DNA of 18,136 nucleotides from UBA922 sp035438805 (GCA_035438805.1 DAORJA010000014.1:1-18136), one strand, 5' to 3'; shown: positions 7,107 through 14,837, counted from the first letter of the stretch. Program-made: numbers and translations. Notes: generated by a model from the sequence alone, not told the origin.

Positions 7107-8830
7107 ACAGTGTTGGTACTTTGCTGTGAGTTATAGATTTGCACGTATTCAGGAGAAGTTTTCAACAAGTGTGAGTGAGTACCAGTGGCAATCACTTCAC
7201 CTTCCATCAATACGACAATCTGGTCATAGCTTTCGACTGAAGCAATTTTTTGTGTGACTGAGACCAAGGTGAGCCCCGGATAATTCTTTGAAATATTTTC
7301 CAATATTTTCTTTTCAGTATTGGTATCAACTCGGGCAGTAAAATCATCGAGCAGAAGAATTTTGGGGTGTATGGCGAGCGCTCGAGCAAGCATGATTCTC
7401 TGTTTTTGTCCGCCAGATAGACTAGTTCCTCTTTCTGAAACCACGGTGCTCAGTTTCTGGGGTAAGGTATCAATGAAGTCTGTTAATTCTGCAGTTGCGA
7501 TAGCTTTCTGTAAATCAGTCTCAGTAACATCAGTATTAAACGCAATATTTTCCCGTAAACTAATGTTGAAAATAATGCTATCCTGGAAAACCAATCCGAC
7601 TTGTTTGTACAAATTTTCGCGTTGGTATTCTTTGATATTTTTATTATCGTACTTAATTTCTCCGGCTGTTGGTTCAAGTAGTCCAACTAGGAGACTGAGT
7701 AATTGTGTTTTACCTGCAGCAGTCGGTCCAATGATGGCGACTTTTGTTCCTGGTTTAATATCAAGGGAAACATGTTTTAGTGCAGACTTTTCTCCAAATG
7801 AAAGAGTAACATCTTCGATTTGAATACTACCTTTGAGTGGAGCTACAAGCACACCATCATCTTTTGGCGCAGGGGATGAGAGTACGACTGAAATTCTCTC
7901 ATACGAAGCCTGGGCTTGTGCCATGATATTACTTACAAAACCAAGGATAAATATCGGGAATATGAGAATCGTGAGATAGCTATTGAATGATGCAAAGTCC
8001 CCAAGCGTCATGGTACCTCCAATAATGAATTTTCCACCGAGTACGAGAATAATAAGCACTGCAAGATTTGAGGCGAATGTAATAATTGGGATCATTGCTG
8101 AAAATAGTTTGAGAATTTTAACTCCCACATCTCGTGCTTTGGTATTTGCTTCAGCAAATTTGGTGTGTTCCACATTTTCAGAATGAAGTACGCGGATCAG
8201 AGCAGCGCCAATAATACTTTCATTGATTACTTTATTCAGCCAATCAATGACTTCGCGAGTCTGTATAAAGAGCGCGCGAACTTTGCCGAGAATGAGAAAG
8301 AATGTTGCGCCAATAATCGGGAGTATCACGAGTACTGCGAGGCCCAATTTCCAATTGATTGAAATAAGTAAAATACTTCCTCCGATAATTAAGAAGATGG
8401 ACGAAACAACGTTCACTACTGCTTGAGAGACAAAGTTTTTTACTGAATCAATATCAGAGGTGAGATTGGTTAATAGTTTTGAAGGAGTGATCTTTTGTAC
8501 CTCAGCAAACGTGTGTGTTGAGATTTTTTCTGAGAGTTTGTTTCTCAAATCCCTCGCTACTTGTTCTGAGGCATAGGTCTGCACAATATTCTGCAAATAG
8601 GTGAGTACAAAAATGATTCCGGCAACAATTCCAAATTCCCACAAAACCGTGTTTAGTGACCCAAAAGTTAGGAAGCTATCAATTCCATGAGATAGCAGTC
8701 GAGGGAGCCACAAGGTCAAGCCACTGCTCGCGAGAGTTAATAAAACTAAAGGAACAATGAGCTTCCGATAGGGTTTGAGTAATCCAAATAGGTTTGCTTG
8801 ATTATTTTTTTTCGATTGTTTTTTATCCAT
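7103..8830 (-). CDS. ABC exporter half-transporter, degenerate-site subunit
   Basis: A 575-residue half-transporter with the membrane domain at about 20-315 and the ATPase at about 335-570. Walker A GPTAAGKTQ is at 368-376, the Q-loop Gln at 416 and an intact signature LSGGQ at 471-475. Walker B reads LLLDD, so Asp496 replaces the catalytic Glu, and the switch residue is Gln527 (SVTQKIA) instead of His. These two losses are exactly those of the non-hydrolysing site in heterodimeric exporters of the TM287/288 or BmrCD kind. The gene starts 7 bases after the marR stop and ends in a 4-base overlap with the second subunit. It has no Shine-Dalgarno, consistent with translational coupling. Confidence 0.95.
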   Translation of the reverse strand: MDKKQSKKNNQANLFGLLKPYRKLIVPLVLLTLASSGLTLWLPRLLSHGIDSFLTFGSLNTVLWEFGIVAGIIFVLTYLQNIVQTYASEQVARDLRNKLSEKISTHTFAEVQKITPSKLLTNLTSDIDSVKNFVSQAVVNVVSSIFLIIGGSILLISINWKLGLAVLVILPIIGATFFLILGKVRALFIQTREVIDWLNKVINESIIGAALIRVLHSENVEHTKFAEANTKARDVGVKILKLFSAMIPIITFASNLAVLIILVLGGKFIIGGTMTLGDFASFNSYLTILIFPIFILGFVSNIMAQAQASYERISVVLSSPAPKDDGVLVAPLKGSIQIEDVTLSFGEKSALKHVSLDIKPGTKVAIIGPTAAGKTQLLSLLVGLLEPTAGEIKYDNKNIKEYQRENLYKQVGLVFQDSIIFNISLRENIAFNTDVTETDLQKAIATAELTDFIDTLPQKLSTVVSERGTSLSGGQKQRIMLARALAIHPKILLLDDFTARVDTNTEKKILENISKNYPGLTLVSVTQKIASVESYDQIVVLMEGEVIATGTHSHLLKTSPEYVQIYNSQQSTNTV

Positions 8831-8837
8831 AGAGATT

Positions 8838-9281
8838 CTATAAGCTTTTGTTAATGTCTATGCTGTCAAAGATTTTTTTATTAAGTGTGGCGTATGTTTT
8901 GAGCTCTTCATCAGTCAGTACATTGAATAGTTCTGTCATTTTTTGTAATCCTTGCTCTTTGAATCCTTTGAACATTTTTTTTGCTTTTGGGGATAGCGAA
9001 AGAGAAATTGCTCGTCGGTCTTGTGGACTATCCTTTCGTATAAGATATCCTTTATCCACGAGCCCATCAATGAGCTGGGTCGCTGCACTACTGGTGATAT
9101 GAAGTGCTGCGGCAATAGTTTTGACATTCGTAAGGCTGTGTTCAGCCACAAAACGCAATACAAAACCTTGTGAAGGAGTAATCATGAGTCCCTTTTTTTC
9201 GATATAGCCAACCATAAGTTTTCGTTTCATGGTATGGAGGCTATGTAGGAGTTCTTCGATTATTTTTTTACGCTGCATCAT
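8838..9281 (-). CDS. MarR-family transcriptional regulator
   Basis: A 147-residue protein with the MarR architecture: N-terminal dimerisation helices (1-30), a winged helix (about 34-105) with recognition helix around TSSAATQLIDGLVDKGYL, the wing signature DSPQDRRAISLSLSPKAK, and C-terminal dimer helices. The family usually represses its own operon and releases DNA on binding a small molecule. It is the first gene of an operon with two ABC exporter genes, so it is the likely repressor of that pump. An inverted repeat over its promoter (9299-9329) is the candidate operator. ATG at 9281 is followed directly by a second ATG; either could be used, and no Shine-Dalgarno is seen. Confidence 0.93.
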   Translation of the reverse strand: MMQRKKIIEELLHSLHTMKRKLMVGYIEKKGLMITPSQGFVLRFVAEHSLTNVKTIAAALHITSSAATQLIDGLVDKGYLIRKDSPQDRRAISLSLSPKAKKMFKGFKEQGLQKMTELFNVLTDEELKTYATLNKKIFDSIDINKSL

Positions 9282-9298
9282 AAGCGTAGTGTTTAGTA

Positions 9299-9329
9299 TA
9301 TAAGGTGCTTATTATATTAGCAGCTTATA
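9299..9329. promoter_or_regulatory. Candidate MarR operator (11-bp inverted repeat)
   Basis: TATAAGGTGCT (9299-9309), 9-base AT spacer, AGCAGCTTATA (9319-9329); the arms are complementary at 10 of 11 positions. It covers the -10 and part of the spacer of the marR promoter, the usual place for MarR-family autorepression. Two half-sites 20 bases apart centre to centre fit a winged-helix dimer binding one face of DNA. Confidence 0.75.
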
Positions 9330-9342
9330 CATCTACGGTCAA
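9314..9342 (-). promoter_or_regulatory. Promoter of the marR-ABC operon
   Basis: On the minus strand TTGACC (9342-9337), 17-base spacer, TAATAT (9319-9314). A TATAAT is also present three bases further on, at a longer spacing. The leader to the marR ATG is about 26 bases. Overlaps the inverted repeat. Confidence 0.6.
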
Positions 9343-9509
9343 CTAAGCAATGATCGTTTAAAAAGGCTGAATAGTTTTAATAAAAAAATGGTTAGAGTAT
9401 GAAAGATTCCTTGTAAGTATTAAAAAAACTGAAAATGTTACGATTTGAGTCGTGTAGGTCAATTACTGAAGCATACTGGTTGGCTGAATAGTGGTGAGTG
9501 CTGCAGTAT

Positions 9510-9537
9510 TTGAATCTGGGGCAAATATGTGTATACT
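9510..9537 (+). promoter_or_regulatory. Promoter of the zinc-ribbon/PAS gene
   Basis: TTGAAT (9510-9515), 16-base spacer, TATACT (9532-9537), about 40 bases upstream of the first ATG. The rest of the intergenic stretch from 9343 to 9509 shows nothing I can name. Confidence 0.5.
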
Positions 9538-9582
9538 ATATATAGTAGAAGCCATAGAGCTCAAAATTAACCAGAGCTTCGT

Positions 9583-10038
9583 ATGTTATTGAAAGGTAGT
9601 GACGTGTACCAGGTCAGATGTAAAAAATGTAATAAACTTTTGGCAATAAATGGTTCTGATAATGGTGTTGAGATAAAATGCGGGCGATGTGGGTGTTTAA
9701 ACATTGTATTTGAAGAAATGTCTGAGCAGGTAATCATAACTGATCCAGAAGGTACCATACTTTTTGTTAATGGGGCATTGAATAACATTACCGGTTATAC
9801 AATTGATGAGGCGATTGGTAAAACTCCATCGCTATGGGGAGGACAAATGAGTAAAGAGTTTTATGAAGAAATGTGGCATGCGATAAAACATGAAAAACGA
9901 AGCGTGCAGGTTATAGTAAAAAATAAAACAAAGAGTGGTAAATTATATAATGCAAAATTACAAATATCCCCAGTTTTAGACACACAAGGAAATACCAGAT
10001 TTTTTGTAGGAATTGAAACAGTTATAAAAGACGGATGA
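9583..10038 (+). CDS. Com-like zinc ribbon fused to a single PAS domain
   Basis: A 151-residue cytoplasmic protein. Residues 9-42 hold two Cys pairs, CKKC (13, 16) and CGRC (33, 36), in the pattern R-C-x-x-C-N-K-L-L then I-K-C-x-R-C-x-x-x-N, closely resembling the Com zinc-ribbon family (phage Mu Com, a translational regulator). Residues 46-148 are a PAS domain (EQVIITDPEGTILFVNGALNNITGYT, then GKTPSLW, then the KSGKLYNAKLQISPV strands). There is no kinase, cyclase or helix-turn-helix output. Start: ATG 9583 is first in frame, but GTG at 9604 has GAAAGG about seven bases upstream and would begin right at the zinc ribbon (VYQVRCKKC), so the shorter form is credible. A redox, metal or ligand sensor acting through protein or RNA contact is an inference. 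Confidence 0.82.
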   Translation: MLLKGSDVYQVRCKKCNKLLAINGSDNGVEIKCGRCGCLNIVFEEMSEQVIITDPEGTILFVNGALNNITGYTIDEAIGKTPSLWGGQMSKEFYEEMWHAIKHEKRSVQVIVKNKTKSGKLYNAKLQISPVLDTQGNTRFFVGIETVIKDG

Positions 10039-10079
10039 AATAAATGTTAATCAACAATTTAAATAAGAGAGACTCTTCG

Positions 10080-10108
10080 AAGTCCATATCACCATATGGA
10101 CTTTTATT
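10080..10108 (+). terminator. Rho-independent terminator after the zinc-ribbon/PAS gene
   Basis: Perfect 10-bp stem AAGTCCATAT / ATATGGACTT (10080-10089, 10094-10103) with loop CACC, then TTTATTATT. It lies about 40 bases after the stop, separating this gene from the GAF gene. Confidence 0.85.
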
Positions 10109-10125
10109 ATTCTTAATCTATATCT

Positions 10126-10614
10126 ATGAAAGCGCCTCTACATCAGCAAGAAGCAAAACGTTTGGATGCAGTACATAGACTGGGAATTTTGGATACCGGC
10201 TCAGACCCTAAATATGATGCTCTAACACAGCAAGCAACAGAGGAATTACATGTTCCCATCTCAACTGTTTCAATTCTTGATAAGAATCGTGAGTGGTATA
10301 AATCGTGTCAGGGGCTTGATGTCAAAGAGGGTCCACGAGATATTGCATTTTGCAGTTGGGCACTATTAGCTGAGAGAGTTTTTATTGTTGAAGATACGCT
10401 CCAAGATGATCGATTTAAAAATAATACGTATGTGATTGGAAAACCGTTTATTCGTTTTTATGCCGGTTTTTCGCTCTATGACAACAGAAGTCATTTACCT
10501 GTAGGAGTATTTTGTGTGAAGGATGTCCAGCCAAGAAAATTATCATTAACAGAGCTTGGTATTTTATTTGATTTAGCTAAGCGAGCAGAAACATTGCTTA
10601 ATAGTGGGGAATGA
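10126..10614 (+). CDS. Stand-alone GAF-domain protein
   Basis: A 162-residue protein made of one GAF domain of the class usually found at the N-terminus of histidine kinases and diguanylate cyclases. The leader EAKRLDAVHRLGILDTGSDPKYDALT, then VPISTVSILDKNREWYKSCQGL, RDIAFCSWAL, EDTLQDDRFKNNTYVIGKPFIRFYAGFSLYD and PVGVFCVKDVQPRKL match the family's order of motifs, including FC-x-x-A and RFYAG. No output domain follows; the protein stops shortly after the final GAF helix. It may bind a small ligand or be a redox sensor that signals in trans. The ATG lies about 22 bases after the preceding terminator, so it needs its own promoter; none is convincing and no Shine-Dalgarno is seen. Confidence 0.88.
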   Translation: MKAPLHQQEAKRLDAVHRLGILDTGSDPKYDALTQQATEELHVPISTVSILDKNREWYKSCQGLDVKEGPRDIAFCSWALLAERVFIVEDTLQDDRFKNNTYVIGKPFIRFYAGFSLYDNRSHLPVGVFCVKDVQPRKLSLTELGILFDLAKRAETLLNSGE

Positions 10615-10655
10615 TATTAAACATGCATCGTTCAGTTAGATAACTGCAAGTAAAT

Positions 10656-10682
10656 AAAAACACCCGAATTTGGGTGTTTTTT
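10656..10682 (+). terminator. Rho-independent terminator after the GAF gene
   Basis: AAAAACACCC / GGGTGTTTTTT around GAATTT. The hairpin is nearly identical to the one at 17711-17736, and both are followed by the same intergenic repeat. Confidence 0.85.
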
Positions 10683-10699
10683 GTTTGGTTCAGTACTAT

Positions 10700-10766
10700 T
10701 CCAGATAAAGGACATACGTAGTCAACCAAGGGATTTGTGAGGGTCTATTTCTATCAGAAATAAGAC
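10700..10766 (+). repeat. Intergenic repeat element, copy A
   Basis: Shares TCCAGATAA, then after ten or so variable bases AGTCAACCA-x-GGG, then GGTCTATTTCTAT and an imperfect dyad GAAATAAGAC, with copy B at 17796-17910. Copy C (17124-17175) has only the second half. The GTCTATTTC...GAAATAAGAC part can form a small hairpin with one bulge. It occupies most of the gap between the GAF gene and the efflux operon; no gene is seen in this gap. Confidence 0.65.
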
Positions 10767-10832
10767 TTTTTTGGAATAAATGTAGCTAAAAATTGTATTA
10801 CCAGTAAGGATTAATACAAAAGTAATGATTTT

Positions 10833-12800
10833 ATGCTTACAAAGGTATTGCAAACAGTCAAAAAACATAAGCTTTTCTCAATAGGTATTATTATAGCTTT
10901 GGGCGGTGTTGGTGTATTCAGCGTCCGTGCCCTTAAGTCAGAAACCCCGGAAATACGATATGTGTTGAGTCAAGCTGAAAAAGCTACGATTTCAACAACC
11001 ATTACAGGGAGTGGGCAGGTGTCAGCTTCCCAACAGGTAGAAATAAAAGCAAAGGCGTCAGGAGAGGTGACTTCACTTGCAATAAAAAAAGGACAAAAAG
11101 TAAAAACAGGTGCCAACTTACTCACGATCAACTCAGGTGATGCCTATGAGGATGTTCGTGATGCGCAAGATAATGTCGAGAGTGCACGATTGTCGCTTAA
11201 AAAATTACAAGCAGATGCTGACGAGCGTTCAGTATTTCAAGCAGAAAATGCACTCACCGCAGCACAGAATACTCTTGAAAAATTAAAACTCTCTCAAGAA
11301 ACTGAACAAGCACAATCTAAAGAGTCAAAAGAGAAAGCGCTTGATGATCTCACAACTGCATACGAAGATATTTACAGTACGCTTTCAGAAACGTATTTGG
11401 ATATTCCTGATGTTATGACTGATCTTGAAAAGATTATCTTAAGTTATGAAATTAGAGAATCAGAATCGTCATTTGGATCTGTTATACCCAATTATGACGC
11501 ACTTGTTTCGACAGTACGATCTTCTGATACTACAGAATACGGAGAAATACAAATATTTGCAGATAATACGGTAAATAAATTTAATACGACTGATGACGAG
11601 TTTGATCGTTTGTTCACTGCATTTAATAGTATGAGCAGGTCAACAGATACGAGCGCTCTTGAAGTAATGTTGACTGATTCAATCGCAATGCTCAAAAAAA
11701 TGTCAGATACGGTAAAGAGTGAGCTTAACTTAATAGATTACTGGATCGATTACCGGGATACTCATGATCTTGATGTGTTTGAAATAGTTGAAGAATATAA
11801 GACACAGTTGGAGCAGTATACGAGTACAGTGAATAGTAATCTTTCTTCTTTGAATACTATTGAACAAAAGATTAAGACAAGTAAACAAACAGTAACTAAT
11901 GAAGAGAGGAGTCTGCAGGAGATGGAATTAAATAATCCATTTGAAATTACTGCAGCTGAGAACGATGTAAAAGATAAAGAAATGGCGTTGCAAGAATTAA
12001 ACGAAGGCCCAGATGAACTTGAGCTTCGTCAAGCACAAATCACCTTGCGTCAAAAACAAACAGCGCTTGCAAAAGCTCAAAAAGAATTGGCTAATTATTC
12101 AGTCAAAGCACCATTTGATGGAGTAGTAGCGTCAGTTGACGCACAAAAAGGAGAATCTATTTCATCAGGAGGAACCGTCGCGACCCTTATTACTGAACAA
12201 CAAATTGCAGAGATTTCGCTCAATGAAGTGGATGTTGTACAAGTAGAAGTGGGACAACAAGTAATGCTTACGTATGATGCGATTGAGGACTTGGAAATCA
12301 GTGGCACTGTTGCTGAAGTGGATTTGATTGGCACTGCAAATCAGGGGGTAGTAAGTTATACGGTGACTATTGTATTTGATACTCAAGACGAACGCATTAA
12401 ACCAGGTATGAGTGTGTCGGCAACAATCATTACAGAAATAAAGCAGGACGTAATTACCGTACCCGTGGGTGCTGTAAAAACTCAAGGCGATATATCATAC
12501 GTAGAGCTTGTTCCAGATGGCGCTGCGCTAGGGACTACGAGTATGAATGGGGTAACGCTCGCAAACCCACCACAGCAACAGATTGTTGAAGTGGGAATTT
12601 CAAATGATACGGTTACTGAAATTATTTCAGGACTAGCTGTAGGTGATTATGTAGTCTCACGCACCATTACTGGAACTGCGGGAACGGGAAGTACACAGAC
12701 ACAGTCAGCGCCTAGCTTGTTTGGAGGTGGAACAGGGGGAACTAGACAGGGATTTACGGGGGCACCTCCGAGTGGAGGAAATGTACAAATACTTCGCTAG
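10833..12800 (+). CDS. Membrane-fusion (HlyD/MacA-like) subunit of an ABC efflux system
   Basis: A 655-residue periplasmic-adaptor-type protein. It has one N-terminal helix (about 14-31), then the first half of the lipoyl/barrel-sandwich domain (66-100, SGEVTSLAIKKGQKVKTG). A very long coiled-coil hairpin follows (about 105-420), with a non-repetitive insert near 170-330. The second lipoyl half is at 424-453 (VKAPFDGVVASVDAQKGESI), then a beta-barrel (about 455-540), a membrane-proximal domain, and a Gly/Ser/Thr-rich tail. MacA-type proteins are about 370 residues, so this is much longer; long versions are plausible in cells without a classical outer membrane. The gene is first of a tight cluster with an ATPase (one-base gap) and a MacB-type permease. 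A weak TTGGAA/TGTATT pair at 10771-10799 may be the promoter. Confidence 0.93.
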   Translation: MLTKVLQTVKKHKLFSIGIIIALGGVGVFSVRALKSETPEIRYVLSQAEKATISTTITGSGQVSASQQVEIKAKASGEVTSLAIKKGQKVKTGANLLTINSGDAYEDVRDAQDNVESARLSLKKLQADADERSVFQAENALTAAQNTLEKLKLSQETEQAQSKESKEKALDDLTTAYEDIYSTLSETYLDIPDVMTDLEKIILSYEIRESESSFGSVIPNYDALVSTVRSSDTTEYGEIQIFADNTVNKFNTTDDEFDRLFTAFNSMSRSTDTSALEVMLTDSIAMLKKMSDTVKSELNLIDYWIDYRDTHDLDVFEIVEEYKTQLEQYTSTVNSNLSSLNTIEQKIKTSKQTVTNEERSLQEMELNNPFEITAAENDVKDKEMALQELNEGPDELELRQAQITLRQKQTALAKAQKELANYSVKAPFDGVVASVDAQKGESISSGGTVATLITEQQIAEISLNEVDVVQVEVGQQVMLTYDAIEDLEISGTVAEVDLIGTANQGVVSYTVTIVFDTQDERIKPGMSVSATIITEIKQDVITVPVGAVKTQGDISYVELVPDGAALGTTSMNGVTLANPPQQQIVEVGISNDTVTEIISGLAVGDYVVSRTITGTAGTGSTQTQSAPSLFGGGTGGTRQGFTGAPPSGGNVQILR

Positions 12801-12801
12801 T

Positions 12802-13500
12802 ATGATTGAAGTTCTAAATATTGGAAAAACATATCACACAGGTAAAGATGTTGTCTTTCAAGCGCTCAAGGGAGTTACTTTTACGATTCATGATGGAGAG
12901 TTTGTGGCAATTATGGGTCCATCAGGATCAGGTAAATCAACACTCATGCATATCCTAGGAGCGCTCGATACTCCCACCAGTGGAACCTATCATCTTGATG
13001 GAAAGAATGTTGCCGACCTCACGGATGATGAGCTCGCTGATATTCGAAAAGAAAAGATTGGGTTTGTATTTCAGGCATTTAATTTATTGCCTCGTGCAAC
13101 CGTACTTCGGAATGCGATGCTTCCATTGATCTACACCGATATGGAAGATGAAGAGCGTAAAAAACGAGCAGAGTCGGCACTTCGTGCAGCGGGCTTGGAT
13201 GACCAGTATTTTACGCATCGATCAAATGAATTATCAGGAGGACAAATCCAGCGTGTCGCAATTGCACGAGCCCTCGTAAATAACCCAAGTCTTATTCTTG
13301 CAGACGAACCTACAGGAAACCTGGATTCAAAAACAGGAGAAATTGTATTAGGAACATTTCAGAAATTAAATCGAGATTTGGGGCGCACTATTATCCTCAT
13401 CACGCATGAACCAGATGTGGCAGAACATGCAGATCGAGTTATTTTTATTAAAGATGGAATATTGGTAAGCGATAAACCAACACGATCTCGTCACAAGTAA
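12802..13500 (+). CDS. MacB/LolD-type ABC ATPase
   Basis: A 232-residue ATPase of the MacB/LolD/FtsE group. Walker A GPSGSGKST is at 39-47, the Q-loop Gln at 91 (FVFQAFNLLP), the signature LSGGQ at 144-148, Walker B LILADEP with Glu169, the D-loop GNLDSKTG and the switch His202. All are intact. The start is ATG 12802, one base after the stop of the membrane-fusion gene; it begins MIEVLNIGKTY, the normal N-terminus of the family. The frame is open further upstream, but that part overlaps the previous gene's Gly-rich tail and is not family-like. A GGAGGA about 22 bases upstream may help reinitiation. It powers the permease encoded next. Confidence 0.96.
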   Translation: MIEVLNIGKTYHTGKDVVFQALKGVTFTIHDGEFVAIMGPSGSGKSTLMHILGALDTPTSGTYHLDGKNVADLTDDELADIRKEKIGFVFQAFNLLPRATVLRNAMLPLIYTDMEDEERKKRAESALRAAGLDDQYFTHRSNELSGGQIQRVAIARALVNNPSLILADEPTGNLDSKTGEIVLGTFQKLNRDLGRTIILITHEPDVAEHADRVIFIKDGILVSDKPTRSRHK

Positions 13501-13503
13501 GAT

Positions 13504-14727
13504 ATGAAAACCAAAGATCTATTTCATGAAATCTACGAAGCGCTTTCAACGAATAAAGTACGATCAAGTTTGACCATACTCGGTATTGTGATTGGTATTA
13601 GCTCAGTTATTGCGATGGTTGCAATCGGTCAGGGTGCAAAATCATCAATTGAATCAAGTATTCAGTCAATTGGTTCAAACCTTATTACTGTAAGCCCAGG
13701 AACACAACGAGGGGCAGGAGTGCAGGTAAGCTCAGGAAGAGGCTCGGCTCGTACACTGACGTCTGATGATTCAGAAGCGATCGAAACAGAGGTCGAGGGT
13801 GTAGCAGCAGTAGCACCTGAATTATCTGGGAGATATCAGGTAACAACAAAGGGCAAAAATACCAACACCTCAGTCGTAGGGGTAAATGAGTCATACCTTG
13901 AGGTAAAAAACATCACGATACAGGAAGGAAGCTTTCTGACCGAACAACACTTAAAGACAAATGCAAAAATTACTGTGCTCGGGCCTACGACACGTGATGA
14001 TTTATTTGGTGAAGGAGCTGCTGCAGTAGGACAAACAGTCCGTATTAATAAGATTGAATTCAAAGTAATTGGAATTACTGCATCCAAAGGAGGAACAGGA
14101 TTCAATAATCCTGATGATCAAATATATATCCCACTTACCACGGCACAGAGATTTCTTGCAGGGGAGGAATATGTGAGTTCAATTGCAGTACAAGCTACTG
14201 ATTCAGAAGCAATGGCGACTGTTCAAGAGGGAATCACAAGTTTACTCTTACAACGACATAAAATTTCAGACCCTGCCAGTGCAGATTTTAGTACCATCAA
14301 TCAGGCAGATATTGTGGCAACCGCATCAAGTGTAACTGAAACATTCACCACCCTGCTCGCAGCAGTGGCAGGTATTTCACTCGTTGTTGGTGGAATTGGA
14401 ATTATGAATATGATGCTCACCAATGTCACTGAGAGAACGAGAGAAATTGGGTTACGGAAAGCAATTGGGGCTAAGTATCACGATATTAATCTACAGTTCT
14501 TAAGTGAATCAGTAGTGCTTACTTTTTTAGGGGGAGTCATTGGTACGTTTGTCGGTTGGATTATTTCAGTTGCATTAACGTATTTTGGCGTGATACAGAC
14601 CAAGGTATCACTCTCATCAATATTTCTTGCATTTGGAGTATCTGCCGCTATCGGTATTATTTTTGGATATTACCCTGCCAAGCGTGCATCAAAACTTAAT
14701 CCAATTCAAGCATTGAGATATGAGTAA
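13504..14727 (+). CDS. MacB-type permease (MacB_PCD + FtsX domains)
   Basis: A 407-residue permease with an N-terminal helix at about 21-43 after LSTNKVRSSLTILGIVIGI (the classic start of MacB-family permeases), then a large extracytoplasmic domain (about 45-270, MacB periplasmic core). Three C-terminal helices make up FtsX (about 275-395), with ERTREIGLRKAIGAK and the terminal PAKRASKLNPIQALRYE motif. In E. coli MacB the ATPase and permease are one chain; here they are separate genes, as is common in Gram-positives and Patescibacteria. The gene starts three bases after the ATPase stop. Mechanotransmission-type transport of peptides, lipids or drugs is likely; no outer-membrane partner is encoded nearby. 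Confidence 0.95.
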   Translation: MKTKDLFHEIYEALSTNKVRSSLTILGIVIGISSVIAMVAIGQGAKSSIESSIQSIGSNLITVSPGTQRGAGVQVSSGRGSARTLTSDDSEAIETEVEGVAAVAPELSGRYQVTTKGKNTNTSVVGVNESYLEVKNITIQEGSFLTEQHLKTNAKITVLGPTTRDDLFGEGAAAVGQTVRINKIEFKVIGITASKGGTGFNNPDDQIYIPLTTAQRFLAGEEYVSSIAVQATDSEAMATVQEGITSLLLQRHKISDPASADFSTINQADIVATASSVTETFTTLLAAVAGISLVVGGIGIMNMMLTNVTERTREIGLRKAIGAKYHDINLQFLSESVVLTFLGGVIGTFVGWIISVALTYFGVIQTKVSLSSIFLAFGVSAAIGIIFGYYPAKRASKLNPIQALRYE

Positions 14728-14822
14728 GTTCATAGCCACTAGCTCGAAAGTTCATAGTAACATACACAGTGGTATTTCTACTGGCTTTCTGGCTATTGGT
14801 TCTGAATGTATTATTTAATCAG

Positions 14823-14828
14823 TATAAT
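14823..14828 (+). promoter_or_regulatory. -10 element of the DUF5666 gene
   Basis: Perfect TATAAT. The best upstream partner is a poor TCTGAA (14801-14806) at 16 bases. Transcription would begin at about 14835, only some three bases before the ATG at 14838, so the message would be leaderless or nearly so. Confidence 0.5.
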
Positions 14829-14837
14829 CTTATCTAT

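Noticed and set aside
7320..7823. 167-codon plus-strand open frame
   Set aside because: Antisense shadow of the ABC exporter ATPase domain, whose motifs are unambiguous on the minus strand.
9331..9350. Possible fourth repeat copy (CTACGGTCAACTAAG resembles CTACAGTCAACCATG of copy B)
   Set aside because: The likeness is short and is explained by the TTGACC -35 box of the marR promoter on the other strand; none of the other repeat blocks follows.
12721..12801. Upstream extension of the MacB-type ATPase
   Set aside because: The 27 extra residues overlap the Gly-rich tail of the membrane-fusion gene and are not family-like; ATG 12802 gives the standard N-terminus.
14769..14837. Hydrophobic N-terminal extension of the DUF5666 protein
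   Set aside because: It lies upstream of and across the TATAAT; the ATG at 14838 starts directly at a good signal sequence.
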